Of a stretch of DNA of 64,000 bases, positions 22,655 through 35,100 are shown one piece after another. The translations under genes were made by a program, and so were the position numbers. The notes beneath the pieces were generated by a model. The model did not search any database, had not been told where the DNA came from, and saw nothing but the letters and a program-made list of their open reading frames with translations. The DNA is from Vitellaria paradoxa (Eukaryota; Streptophyta; Magnoliopsida; Ericales; Sapotaceae): the NCBI GenBank assembly GCA_019916065.1, contig CM034236.1, positions 14,895,167-14,959,166 of the forward strand, written 5' to 3'. How positions within the stretch are numbered: position 1 is the stretch's first letter; the number at the start of each line of letters is the position of its first letter.

Positions 22655-23605
22655 CTTATGATTAAAAATTATTTTGTTGGCCTCGTCATAAAAACTTTTG
22701 ATTGGGAGAGAAAAAAAAAAGAAAAGAAAGAAACACTTGCTCAACTAACTCGTATTGCGAGCCAATGTCATCATCTAAAGATTTTGCTACATGACATGGC
22801 CTAATTTTATTAAGATTTCATAGATTGCAATTCAGTTTTTTTACATTTAGTAAAATTACTTTGTTACAGTAATTTATGTCTTCATCTCAGGAATGAAATT
22901 TTAATTGTATAATCCTAGACTTTATATTTCGTAGGGAAGTCATAATTGGATTGGAAGAGCCACTGAAATGTAACAACTTTTTTTTTTTCCCTACAGCCTT
23001 TCTTTATCTTTCTTTATTCATTTCACGAGAAAAACATTGAACACTTTTGGAGCTTTGAGAGGAAAACCATATGCTCATTAAAATAATAGAGATCAGATTA
23101 AATTCCATGCAAAAGACTCGCTACATAACATGACCTGATTTTTCCATTAGGACCAAGGTTGTAGAGTGTGGCAGGGCAAAACAATCAGGTGTCATCATTG
23201 ACCAAAATTTGTTTTATAAAAAATGCTATGCTTACACCTAACTTTTATACCTCATGTTTATACCCGTCAATTTTTACGGGTCACTACTCGTAGTGACCAC
23301 GCATTTAGTTTAAATCATCACAATCGCAAAATGACGTTACTTCTACTTTTCTTTTTTTCTTTTTCATGGCCGAAACGATATCGTTTTGTAGCTGAAGTGA
23401 TTTTGAACTAAATGCACTGGTCACTACAAGTAGTGACCAATACAAATTAATGGGGCATAAACGTGGGTGTAAGAATTAGGTATAAGCATAGCATTACTAT
23501 TATTTTGTTGGCCCTCATCGTAAAAGCTTATGATTGGGAGAAAAATAAAAAAAATTAAAAAAAAGAAATGCTTGCTCAAATAACCCATATTGCGAACCAA
23601 TGTTA
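22655..23605 (+). repeat. Diverged direct duplication (22655-22800 and 23500-23605)
   Basis: Both segments contain TTATTTTGTTGGCC(C)TC followed by TTGATTGGGAGA/ATGATTGGGAGA, an A-rich tract, then CTTGCTCAA and TATTGCGA(G/A)CCAATGT. The MITE at 23222-23495 sits at the left edge of the second copy. Confidence 0.6.
23222..23495. mobile_element. 274-bp MITE with long terminal inverted repeats
   Basis: The left end AATGCTATGCTTACACCTAA and the reverse complement of the right end AATGCTATGCTTATACCTAA match at 19 of 20 positions, and similarity continues inward to about 45 bp. An inner pair of GGTCACTAC..GTAGTGACC palindromes lies at 23280-23297 and 23420-23437. The centre is AT-rich and non-coding. 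It interrupts the second copy of a local duplication. A target-site duplication was not clear. Confidence 0.75.
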
Positions 23606-23619
23606 TCTTGTAATAATGC

Positions 23620-24480
23620 CTCGAAGAGGAATTCAAAAAATCCCAACTCAATAAATCTCAAAGAAATCTGAAGAGATTCACCATTCTTTTTTAATTGGAA
23701 TATGAAGAATTCAAAAAAAGAAAAAAATTATTATATGAATCTATTCTTAACTCTTAGGTTGTGTTTGTTTGGAAAGCATACAATTCAATTCTTTTTTTTT
23801 CTCCGAAAAAAGTCATAAAAAAAAAATTATCATCTCTCCCTACTTGACTTCTGCTTATTTGCAAGCTGGTGTGTTGTAGTAAGATAGTCAAAAAACAAAA
23901 CATGGTGAATTAATCTAGGAAATGGTGAGTTAATCCAAATGATGAATTAATCATTTTTCTTTTTTTTTTTTTCAATAATGGTGAGTTAATCCAAATAGTG
24001 AATTAATTTTTTTTTGGTCCAGTTAATCTTTTTTCATTTTTCAATGTTTCTCTGTAAATTAAAAAAAATGGTGAAGAGGTGAGCAAGATAGATAAAATAT
24101 TAAAAAAATAGTGAAGAGGCAAACAGAGTATTGAGTTAATCATTCTTTTTCCAATCTCTCTGTAAATTTAAAAAAGAAAAAAGAAAATGATGGAAAGGCG
24201 TGCTTGATGGATAAAATAATTAAAAAAAAAAAATGATGAAGAGACAAACAGAGTTGAAGAGATTAACTTGGAATAAGATTGAGTGAATGGTAATCCACCG
24301 AAGAATTCAAAAAATCCCAACACCTCAAGCAATCCCAAAGAAATCTGAAGAGATTCATCATTTTTTTTTTTTTAATTTGAATATGAAGAATTCAAAAAGA
24401 TAAAAAAATAAAATAAAAATAACTAAATCATATATGAATCTAGTCTTAGGCTGTGTTTGTTTGAAAAGCATAAAATTCAA
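23620..24480 (+). repeat. Direct duplication (about 23625-23780 and 24298-24472)
   Basis: Both copies contain GAATTCAAAAAATCCCAAC, then TCAAAGAAATCTGAAGAGATTCA or CCCAAAGAAATCTGAAGAG, then ATATGAAGAATTCAAAAA and finally GTGTTTGTTTG(G/A)AAAGCATA. They are about 670 bp apart. The spacer repeats GGTGA(G/A)TTAATCCAAAT words. Confidence 0.65.
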
Positions 24481-24853
24481 AATTGAATTTGTTATTCACG
24501 AAACTTACAAATTTCATATTTAATAACCAAAAAAATAAGAGTTTTTGAATTGCTAATCCCTCGAAACGCGGATGAGAGAGTGGGATAACATACTCTTACC
24601 CAGAATTTGATTCATTAAAATCGTAGGGTCCAAAATTTTATTTTATCACATCTGTTAAATTACGTTTATTGTCTCACTTTATATATTACCAACAAAATAT
24701 TAATAAAATAATCTCATAAAAAAATTAATTTCATATCATATCTAATTCTATACATTATTTCATAGTATTATTTATTTCATAGTGTTATTTATCCTTCGTC
24801 ATTCCGTCCTCTTTTTCAAACTTAGCCTTAACCCTTGAATCAAACACAGCCTC
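24447..24853. mobile_element. MITE with GGCTGTGTTTG ends
   Basis: The left end AGGCTGTGTTTGTTTGAAAAG and the reverse complement of the right end AGGCTGTGTTTGATTCAAGG are inverted repeats bounding about 407 bp of AT-rich non-coding DNA. Confidence 0.55.
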
Positions 24854-26176
24854 GAACCACGTGGCATCAAAGGTTGGTGAGTTTAAAATGTAAGTACAAA
24901 TGCTGTAACAGTAACGGTTCCCTCTATATAATAAATGAAGACGAATTTTAAATGTCCCTCTCACAAATTAAAATTCAACAATTGAGATTAAATTTTATTC
25001 TTTAACAAATGTCTGAAATCTTTCACAAATCAAAACTTTTTCTCAAAATTTTTATTTGTTTATTCCACGTCATCAAAACACTACAATTTAACTTTTCTTT
25101 TACCTATAAATACACTAGAATTATGACATATAATCTTAATAAATGTCAAAAACTCATGAGTTATTTAAAAGGACTCATCTTGGGTTCTAAAAAGAGACCT
25201 GCCTTCTCATAGGTTCTAAAAGCGGACTTACTTCTTAAAAATTTAATATAAAATTTTAATATTGTTATTAAATTTATATATTTCAATTTTATTAGTAATT
25301 AAATAGAAAATACAAATAAGAAATGAAATTAAATTAAGAAACATAAATTGAAATAATTTAAATAATAATTAAGTTATTTTTCTTATAACGACAATTCTTA
25401 ATATTTTTAACATTTAAAGATGAAAAAAAATATCAAATATTAATTAAGCCTGAAAGTAATTATGTTTTTAAATTCTAAATTTAAATTAATTATATTAACC
25501 GTATTTATTTTATTTTATAAAACACATATAATTAATAATAATAATAATAATTTTTTATTTGAGTTATTTTTATAAAACTAATTAAAATTTTATATTCATC
25601 GTTCTATTTTTTATTTTTACAAATATTTGAATAAAATTAATTTTTGCAGAGTACTTTTTTTTCTAAATTCTAATTTTAAATTTAAATTGATAAAATTAAC
25701 TATTTCTACAACTATATAATAAAACATAATACATTTCAAAAATGTCGTTACAAACTAAAATTCAAATATTGAGATTAAACTTCATTCTTCAACAAATGAC
25801 TGAAATCTTTTACACTTTTCCCTCAAACTCCCACCATATCTTTGCGTCACTTACATTCTCATAAATCATTGAGTTGAACTTAATAATGATATCTAAAGAG
25901 TTGCATTGAGAAAAATAAAAACTTTATTTCTCAATATTATGTTACCTAATAGAAAAAGAGAGAGAGTACAAAAATACATGCATATTTTATTTTAATTGAA
26001 GAGTACTATAGGTACAGGTTATTTGCTAGTAATTATATATCTAACATACTGCAGGTTAATTCTTATAGCAGATACAGCAAAATCAAATTACAATTTCGAA
26101 GGAGTTAAAAAAAAAAAAAAGGGAAAAATTTGAGAACTACTTCAAAGACGCCCAAAATGGTTGAAAAGAAGGTATT

Positions 26177-29100
26177 TTAAGATTCCGGTGGAACATCGTC
26201 CCCTGGCAAACCAAATATGCGGAGATTCCGGTCCATTGATCCAACTGCTAGGTATTTTGCATCTTGACCAAATTTTACACTAGTTGCTTTACCTGCATCC
26301 ACGCAGTGCATTTAAATATATATACATCAATATTTGTATCTACAATCTAATTTTTGAATATGGATCAATAACAGTGTGTGTGTGTGCGTGTGTGTGAGAG
26401 AGGGAGAGAGAGAGCACCTGTGCCCGACAAATCCGGGAATGTTTTGATACAGTTCCACTCAGACTTAACATTTGCAACTTGATAAACCCTGCAATAGCAT
26501 GAAAGGTATCAGTTTCTTAACAGAAGGATCTCTGCAGATCCCAGGGTACACCCCAGCTCATGTTCCGTTCTCCAAAAAATGTAACTGTTGTCCTTGCACC
26601 CAAAAGGGGGGGGGGGGGAGAAAGAAATCAAATTTCTAGGCAAATTATTGTAGATCCCGGCAAAGGAACTTGACACGATAATTTTTCACAATCCAGCTCA
26701 AGCAATTATCAAAGAACCAAATGGATCCACATAAAATTGATACATTATAAAAAGATTGAATGCCGCACTATGATGATGTCTGTATTAGAAACCAACCTTA
26801 TATCTGCGCCAGCAATGGCAAGGTAGCTTCCACTATGATCGAATTCCACTGCAAAAACCAGGAAAGAGCTAATATTTTGCATACGGTAGGAAAGTATTCG
26901 AGCCAAGAACAAAGTATTCTACTCCTGATTAAGGATACTGATATTCTGATAGAAGGCCTTCATAGAGAACAATTATTACAACAATGAAAAGACCATACTG
27001 ACTACACCAGGTCCAATATCTTGTCTCATGTAAACAAATATAAAGGGACACAAAGGCAAAGCATACTAAAAAAATGAGGGAGAGGCGACAACTAGATCTG
27101 AGTCGTTGGATTAAAATCTAAGATAAAAAAATATTCATAAATTTTTCATTTAAAAAATATGTGAATGTGTTTAAACCGACGGATTTTAATCCAACAGCCC
27201 AAATCTGGTCGTCATTGGGCTGACATCAAATTTGGTGTCAGGCCCCCGGGTTCCACTAAACACCTCTCTCTGCTCTCCTTATCACGATGTGGGTACATGA
27301 ACTTGAAAAGGGAGATAAAAGTGAAAGAAAAACTAGGAATGTGAAATGAAGCAGACAAGTCAAATTTACTGCATTTCGTTGGTTGAGTTAGAAAAATAAG
27401 AAAATGAATAAATATTTTTCAAAAAAAAAAAAACTTCTATTTGCTCAAGGACAAAAAGGCAATAAACACTTACTAGTATTTTGTTTTCCTCTCATTTTCT
27501 TCTCTCTCAATAAATCATTATTCCAAATATAGCCTAAATAAAGATTTCAGATTCCACCTCAACTTTGAGAGTGAAGACAGAATTTTACTTATATTTTGGT
27601 TTATCACTGCTAATTTCTTGAACTGCCATCAAATATTTAGTGGGGCATGGAGATGTATACCCGATTGTGTTGGCGTATTTTCATCATAAGGCGTGAATGT
27701 CTTGAAGTTCCTCAATTTGCGCAGATCCCACAACTTAACTCCATCATGTGCTGCAGTCTGATCAGTCCAAGGAAACCATCAGAACTAAGTTTTGTCTTCC
27801 TGTTCTTAATTGGGTTGGGAAGAGTCAGGTATGGAAACATGTACCGCTAGGAAATAACCATTTTCTGAGAACGATACAGCAGTTACTGCTCCCACATGCC
27901 CATCAAATCGTGCGACATTTGCCTGCAAACCAATAAAGAAATTAGAAGGGAAAAAGGAAAAGGGTGAATCACAGATATATCAGCAGAACAGAGAACTGCA
28001 CCTGACTTTTTACATCCCAAATTTTAACTAGTGCCTCAGAGGTGCCTGTTCCCAGGATGAGACCATCAGGATGAAAAGCAGCAGAGGTATAACCGCCAGA
28101 TTCTGAAGCATCTTCAACCTACAGAAAGAACCATACAAATGGTACAATCCAGGGTAATGTAGGGAAGCATATACAAGAGAGCAAGAACTAAACACAGAGA
28201 GATAGAGAGAGAGAGGAGGGGGTGAAACCTGTGTAAGGCATAAACCAGAAGAGAGATCATAGAAGGACCATGTGTTGTCCAGAGAAGCAGTCACAAAGTA
28301 GTTATTGGTGGCATGGATGGTCACCGCTTGCACCTGTCAGAGTTGATATGCACATCATTCTCAAATGATGAAAAAGGCACATAGCCAAATTAGGGGAAAA
28401 CTAATCAACTTATAGAGCTCAGTTCAAAGGAACAAAACAAATATTCATAACTAAGAATTCAGGGAAAATGTAGTCAAGAGTTGTGAAAAAACCTGTTAAT
28501 TTTATTAAACAGCAGAATCATAGAAGAAGTATATTCACATATATGCTGACTCACTATCAGTTTAAACTCTAAATTTTTAAAGCCAAATTATCAAAGGACA
28601 AATAATTGGATATTTAAAGCATGTACTGAACTTGACATTCCAAAATGAAAAGGCCATCTCCTATCCAACCACGCAAAATTCTTCTAAATCCACAAAATGA
28701 AAATTTGATCAAAACCTGGCATTTTCACCAAGAGATGATACAATCACATGCATCCGCATGCAAACCAATGAAACAAATGACCACATGGATGTGGATTTGG
28801 GAAACGTGCTAACTACTCGAAGAGTAAAGATAGTGTTATACATTTTGAATATATAATCTTAACCATCTTCAAACAAGATACAAATTAACTCAATAAAATG
28901 TCACGGTTGTCAACATCCTTCCTCACGATGTAGATTCCTTTGTAAAGTCAATAGCTGGTAACCACAATCATCTACTTTCAGTCATCACTTTGTGAAAATA
29001 AATACACGCAAGTCAAGTGACCACTCTTTCATGAAATCACAACATTGATGTTAAAGCAAATGACTGTAGAACTCAAACTATGCTCTTTTTTCGTTTGTAT

Positions 29101-32100
29101 TTTATTTGAAAGGGTATTCAACTAGTTCTTTTTCAATATATATTTTTACATTGGTCCACTACCCTATTTTATCTCCCAATGGAAATGATATGCATGGCCT
29201 TGTAAGCTTAAAAGAGAACAATCTTGTCACAGGAACAGAATCAAAGAGGCAGGAAGAGAAAAAAGAAGGGGCGGGGCAGGGCCAGGGGGAATGAGAAATG
29301 GAAGTACATTGTTTTTCCGACAGTGTTGTCAATTGTGAAGGTGTAACTTTCTATGCAGGAGGTTTTACACATTGCCGCTAAATGGGAAAATCTAGAAAGT
29401 TCACATAAGTAAAGTGCAAGGATTTCTTTTTCCTTTTTTTTTTTTGGGGGGGGGGGGCACAGCATGCTTAGCAGGGCAATATTGTAGCCTAAAGAAAGCT
29501 GGGGTTTTAGCAGTATTACAGAAAAAATCTTTAGATAAGATGTAAAAATCAAATGGGGAAGATTGAAATGAGAAGTAATAGACAAGGAATTCTCAGAAAA
29601 AGGAACTGAACTCTCAGGATTCCAACAAGCAGTCCCTGAAGCCCCCACCTTGTAATGTCTCCGTGAGCTATTAAGTGGTTTGTGCACAAGTGACCCTTGT
29701 CTGTTAGTGGGAACAAATGCTAGTGAATGCACGAGCTCATTCTGGAGGGGAGTGTCACCCAGTGGAATTGGGCCACTCCCTGATTAAAGGACTGGTTTGA
29801 TTCCCCTCCCATATGAGGACCTTAACACTACCATAAGGGGATTGGGGGAAGACAAGAAGAGTGTACATTCTTGATCTTATCAGGACTTAGAACTAGGGAT
29901 TCCACACAAGGAAAATAACAGCATGGGATGACGTCATGTTAACCTTAAGTCTACATAGTGTTTATTCTATCAAATTTTGTTAAGAGACTGACTGTTCCAA
30001 AAGCTTAATTTGTTAAGAAATGAGCTCAACAATATATATCAAACTATTTCATTACTCTCCCTCATGCATGTCCCCAACTCGCATGTGGAGCAGAGACAAA
30101 CAAGCTAAATAACATGGCGCACGAACACAAATTAACTAGAATGCACAAGAACAAATGGGGAATGAACATTGTTTTGACTTGAATTTCAACCCTCTTAGAA
30201 CTACAGCACCGATACCATGTTAAGTCACTAATTGTCCTAGAAGTTTAAGCTATTAGGAAATGGACCTATCAATGTGTATCAATCTATTTCAACAACTTTA
30301 ATAATAACAACCCATGAATGATTGTTGAGTCAAAGAATTTTCATGAATTGATATGATTTATGTTAAAGAAAGAGCCCAAACTTCTATTTGGTTTTATATA
30401 CATACTCTTTCTATGTTTATTGGATGAATATTTCATGTCCTTGTACATTTACCCATTATTTATAAGAAGAGCGTGAAGTTCAGTCACGACTGATCAATTA
30501 TGGTCATTGATCACAAAAGGTCATGATTCGCTAGCCGTGACTCACGCTAACGGCCTCTATTTATGATCATTGGAAGTTTATTTTGGAGCCATATTTGCGT
30601 TAAAGAACTGCCTGAAAAAAGTATTGATGTGTTTCAATAAGTTAGAAAATCAAGTTTGCACCTTTTTGGATGACTTACGAAAGGGTTTTGGTTTGACATT
30701 TGAAGACCAAAGGGATTAAAGTTTGAAGCTGTTTGCCCACTCTGGGTCAATATAAAGTGCTGAAAGAGAAGTTCAAAACTTGGGCTTTGCTGTTTTGGCC
30801 ACCCCAAACACCTTTTCAATAAACCCAAAGCGTTCAGCCAAAGAACTTTCAAAAACTGCTTAGTTTTGGCCAATCCAAACAGGATATTGGTGCACCAAAA
30901 ACACTTTGACAACACTTTCCAATTTGAATATGTTGATTTTGGTTGACCCAAATCCTCATGCAACAGCTTAGTTGGAGGAGCAACGGCTATAACTTCAACA
31001 AATATATCTATCTTCAAGCTATAAAATGAAGCCATATTATTGGAGAATACTTATTTCAATCAAGCGATTCACTTCAAGATTCAAATTCATCTTTCAAGCC
31101 TTTACATTTCATCTCTTGACCTTCATTGATACATAAATATTTGTGAATGATTATATATACCTGGTGTAGGATTTATTCATCCAAACCATTTATAAAGAGT
31201 GTTGACGGTGGATTTTTTTTTTTTTTGGGGGGGGGGGGTGTGGGAACTTGTGGATTTCTTGACTCAAAATGGGGCTGCTTTGAGGGGTATTTTTATGTTT
31301 TTGAGTGATTGTTGACATAGTGTAAAGGGTTGGCTAGCACTTGAGATGCTTGTGTATGTAATGCCATTTGAAGAATAGTGAAAAATCTCAAGGAGAAGCT
31401 TGAGGACTGGATGTAGACTTGGCTTGTAGCCGAAACACTATAAATCTTCTGTTTGTTCTCTCTTCCCTCAATCCCAATTACATTCGTCTATTGCATCTTT
31501 TTATATTTGATAAACTTTCATTAGTATTCCTTAATATTGTGATTTAGAATTACATTGACTAAGTATTACATATAGCTTATGTAAATTTTGTTACGCCCTA
31601 TGTTTGTTCTTAGTTTTGGCCCTTTTGGGTTTGATATTAACTTAGAATTTTCTAGATACAACCCTATTCAGCCCCCACCCCTTCCTTTTAGGGTTGCCAT
31701 TTGGACCAACACAATGCAAAAGAAAGTGACCAAAGTAGACAAATTTATGAAATAGTGACCAGTATGGATTTTAGAACTTATTTACCTCTGCAGTATGATC
31801 CTTCAATATATGCCTACAATCATAATTCCCATTTTCAGACCCTTGCCATAGACGAACAGTCTGCAATACCGTAAATTAGAAAAGCAATAATGTAAATCCA
31901 GCAAAAAGTACAAATAAAACTGCATTGGTTCGTAATACAACAGTTTATGGGTGTATAATTGAACATAAAAAGTTTAAATACCACTATCATGAATTAAATC
32001 CTTACTACTGATAGCTTGGCCAGAAGGGGTCGTCCCCTAATTAGTGTGTGTAGGATAGCTAGAGAGCTAGTAGTGATAATCTGTTGCTAGATTTGATGTT

Positions 32101-35100
32101 GCATGAGGAAGGATGTTGCAAGCCAAGGACACGAAGGCATGAAGGATACCTCGTGTTGACGTGACAAATTTGGGACTATTACCTCGCATTGGTGGATTTC
32201 TTAAGAGAGCTAAATTTTGAATAATGAAAATATAGTTTTTCGTAGTTCTTTTATGCATGGTTATCATTTAAATGGCGTGTCATTTAAGTGACATACAGCA
32301 AACTTTGATCAGCCTCATTACATACCAATCAAACATATATCATTACCGTATGGACTCGACAAGCTTTCTATATTCATTTGTACATCCAACACAACATGTA
32401 GACAATAGAACTTGACAAACAAGTGTGCTTTGGGACCCGTTGAAACAGGTTGGGGCACAGGAGGGAGAGCATTTGGGTGAGAAAAAAATTCTTCAGCGAA
32501 AGCGAAGGCAATCCAGACCTGTACAATTTTAGGGGCCCAGAACCTATTTGGCCCATTGAATGAAGAGGATGCAACCTATTCCTTTTGGGAAAAGGGGGAG
32601 GCTAACATAGGTTTATATGTCAGCTCTGTGATACTGAGGTCGGAGACCGTTGGATTAAAATCTAATAGTTCAAATGTATTCATACTTTTCCAATCCCCCC
32701 CCCCCCCCGGGGAAAAAAAAAACAAAAGTGAATGTATTTAGACTGTTGAATTTTAATCCAATGGTTCCCAACCACAAGGCATGAAGCTAAAATAGAAATC
32801 CATGTCAGCCACCCAAATCCTCCTCTCGACCCCTAATTTTAGAACTAACTGAGATTTCAAGTGAGGAAGGTCTATCGGTGAATGGGCTAGTTTACAAGAA
32901 AACAGTTAAAGCTATCAAGCTTCGAAGGAATATTTGTTTGATTGAGAGCTAGAGAGCTTTATGAGTTTGATTTCTCACCTATACGAGATTAGAAGGTTGG
33001 CAGAGTATGATATGGTTAAATGGGTAGATTCTTGCTTAGGTGGATTTGGGGTGAAATCCTCCTACAAAAGATCGGAGGGGAGTGGGGAGGTTGAATTCCC
33101 TTGGCTTAGCATATGGAAAAACGGAATGCCCGCTAAAGTGACATTTTTGGTATGGAGTATGCTTCAAGGGAGGATTCTCATGATGGATAATCTCAATAAA
33201 TAGGACTTATCTTGAGAAATAGATGTTGCTTGTGCAAAGAGGATGCCGTGTCTATCAACCACTTGTTCATCTAGGGTGAGCAAAGAGAGATAAGAAGAGG
33301 ATAAAAAGCATGGTGATCGATTCCCCTCTTCCTTTCATGGATAGTTTGGGGGAAGAAAAATAGAAAAAAATTTCAAAATACAAAGAATTTTTTATGTAGA
33401 GTGAGAAGTATTTTTTTCCTCTCTTTTGTACATCTAGCTGTCCGAGGGTAGATAGTTGCATAGCTTTTTTAACTTCATACAACATATGGATACGCTTCGA
33501 CTTTCATAGTCAGTTACCTTTCTGTACTTGGGAGGCATTCCTTTAATGCAATTTAAAACAATTTTTATTTATCAAATAATATATATATATATATATAGAA
33601 AGGCATTATCTGACTCCAAAAAACCTATGCATGCTCAAGACCCAACCACTGCACCTCTGCATCTCTCCTTTTTCTTGGGGAGAGTGTGTTTCTTCTTCTA
33701 CCAATCACCTAGGGTGGCAAAAGAGAATTTTACGTGAATCAAGAGGGAGGTCATGTTGAGCAGTTATAGGGAGGATGGTAAGGTGGGTGTTAAAATTTGC
33801 ACAGAGTGGATTAACTGACGGGGCTTGGGGGTTGGGACACAATTGGCAGTGAACCATTGTCACGTTTGGCGCTAGTGGTTGGTGGGATCAGAGGTAATTC
33901 CAAGGTGTTGATGGGTGAATGCGAGAAGGATGAAAGCAAAGTATTGCAATGGGTGTTAAAGAAGGCGAACTCTTTTAAGAGGGCTTTGGGAGTTCCTTCA
34001 GATAGTTTGGAAAATGAAATTCAAAGACTTTTCTCAACAATAGAAGAGAGATGGCTAGAATCCAAAACTCAAAAGAATGCCAACCATAGGATGTCTATTG
34101 ATAAGGGGAATATAGAATGAGGATGCTAGAGTGGTCTATTAATTATAACAGGCAAAGAGTAAGGGGGCCAGGGATTGAGGGGGAAGAGGAGGTGCAATAC
34201 TGTTGATCGACCAATGAGTCTCAAAATAATGAGATGGAATGTGAAAGGCCTCAATAGAGAGGAGAAAAAGGCCTCAGCTAAGGTAGCACAGTTTGCCTGC
34301 AAGAAACCAAACTGGACAAGTTAGCTCATGGAGTGGTGACGGCGATTTCAGGTGGTAGGTGGGTGAAATGGTTGTTATTGCTTGGGAGACAAGATGTTCA
34401 TGTGGGATTACAGAAAGCTTGAGCTAGAAGACTTTGAATTGGGAAGTTACTCTGTTTTTGGGTTGCTCAAAAGCTGGGAAGATATTTTTTCATAAGGGTG
34501 TTTACAACAATGTATGGACCAGTTAAAAATACAGTTAAGGGGAGTTTAGGGTGGAATTGGCTAGCATTCTGTCTGGATGGAACTTCCATGATGCATGGGT
34601 GAAAATTTTAACATGACTAGATTTATTGGTGCAATGATTGAATGTCTCTTTATCCAATGCAATGAGACTATTCAATAAATGCATCAAATTAAGATTACTG
34701 GATTTGCCGCTAGTACGGGGCACATACACTGGTCTAATTCTCATTAAAAATAAGGAATTGATCGCCTCCTCATCTATGGTAGTTGTAAGGAGCACTTCGC
34801 TGATGTGTAACAATGTTTGCTTCCCAGAATTGCATCACTTCTCAATAAATGCATCAAATTAAGATTACTGGATTTGCCGCTAGTACGGGGCACATACACT
34901 GGTCTAATTCTCATTAAAAATAAGGAATTGATCGCCTCCTCATCTATGGTAGTTGTCAGGATGTAACAATGTTTGCTTCCCAGAATTGCATCAGATCACT
35001 TCTCAATTATACTTGATTGTGGAGGTATTCAAGAGTTGGCTCCTTTCACGTTTGAAAATATGTGGTTACTGGTAGTAGATGACTTTAATGAGAGAGTTCA

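Larger units (their letters stand above)
20050..26150. other. Gene-free AT-rich spacer with transposon ends
   Basis: No credible coding region was found between the secreted-protein pseudogene and the 3' end of PRP19. Recognisable pieces are a SINE-like sequence (21843-21906), a CACTA-type terminus (about 21940-22308), local duplications (22655-22800 with 23500-23605; 23620-23790 with 24295-24480) and two MITEs (23222-23495, 24447-24853). Confidence 0.65.
28334..31785 (-). other. PRP19 intron 11 (3.45 kb) with TRIM and LTR insertions
   Basis: Besides the TRIM (29978-30294), the SIRE-like LTR (30323-31712) and the T/G-run junctions, nothing coding is visible. The frame at 30634-31035 (minus) lies wholly inside the LTR-like sequence. 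Confidence 0.65.

Noticed and set aside
28028..28333. 101-residue minus-strand frame read as a separate small gene
   Set aside because: It begins in PRP19 exon 12 and reads through the donor at 28228 into the intron; the true product is the spliced WD40 protein.
30634..31035. 133-residue minus-strand frame as a gene
   Set aside because: It lies inside LTR-like sequence on the opposite strand, has no domain, and shows no codon-like pattern.
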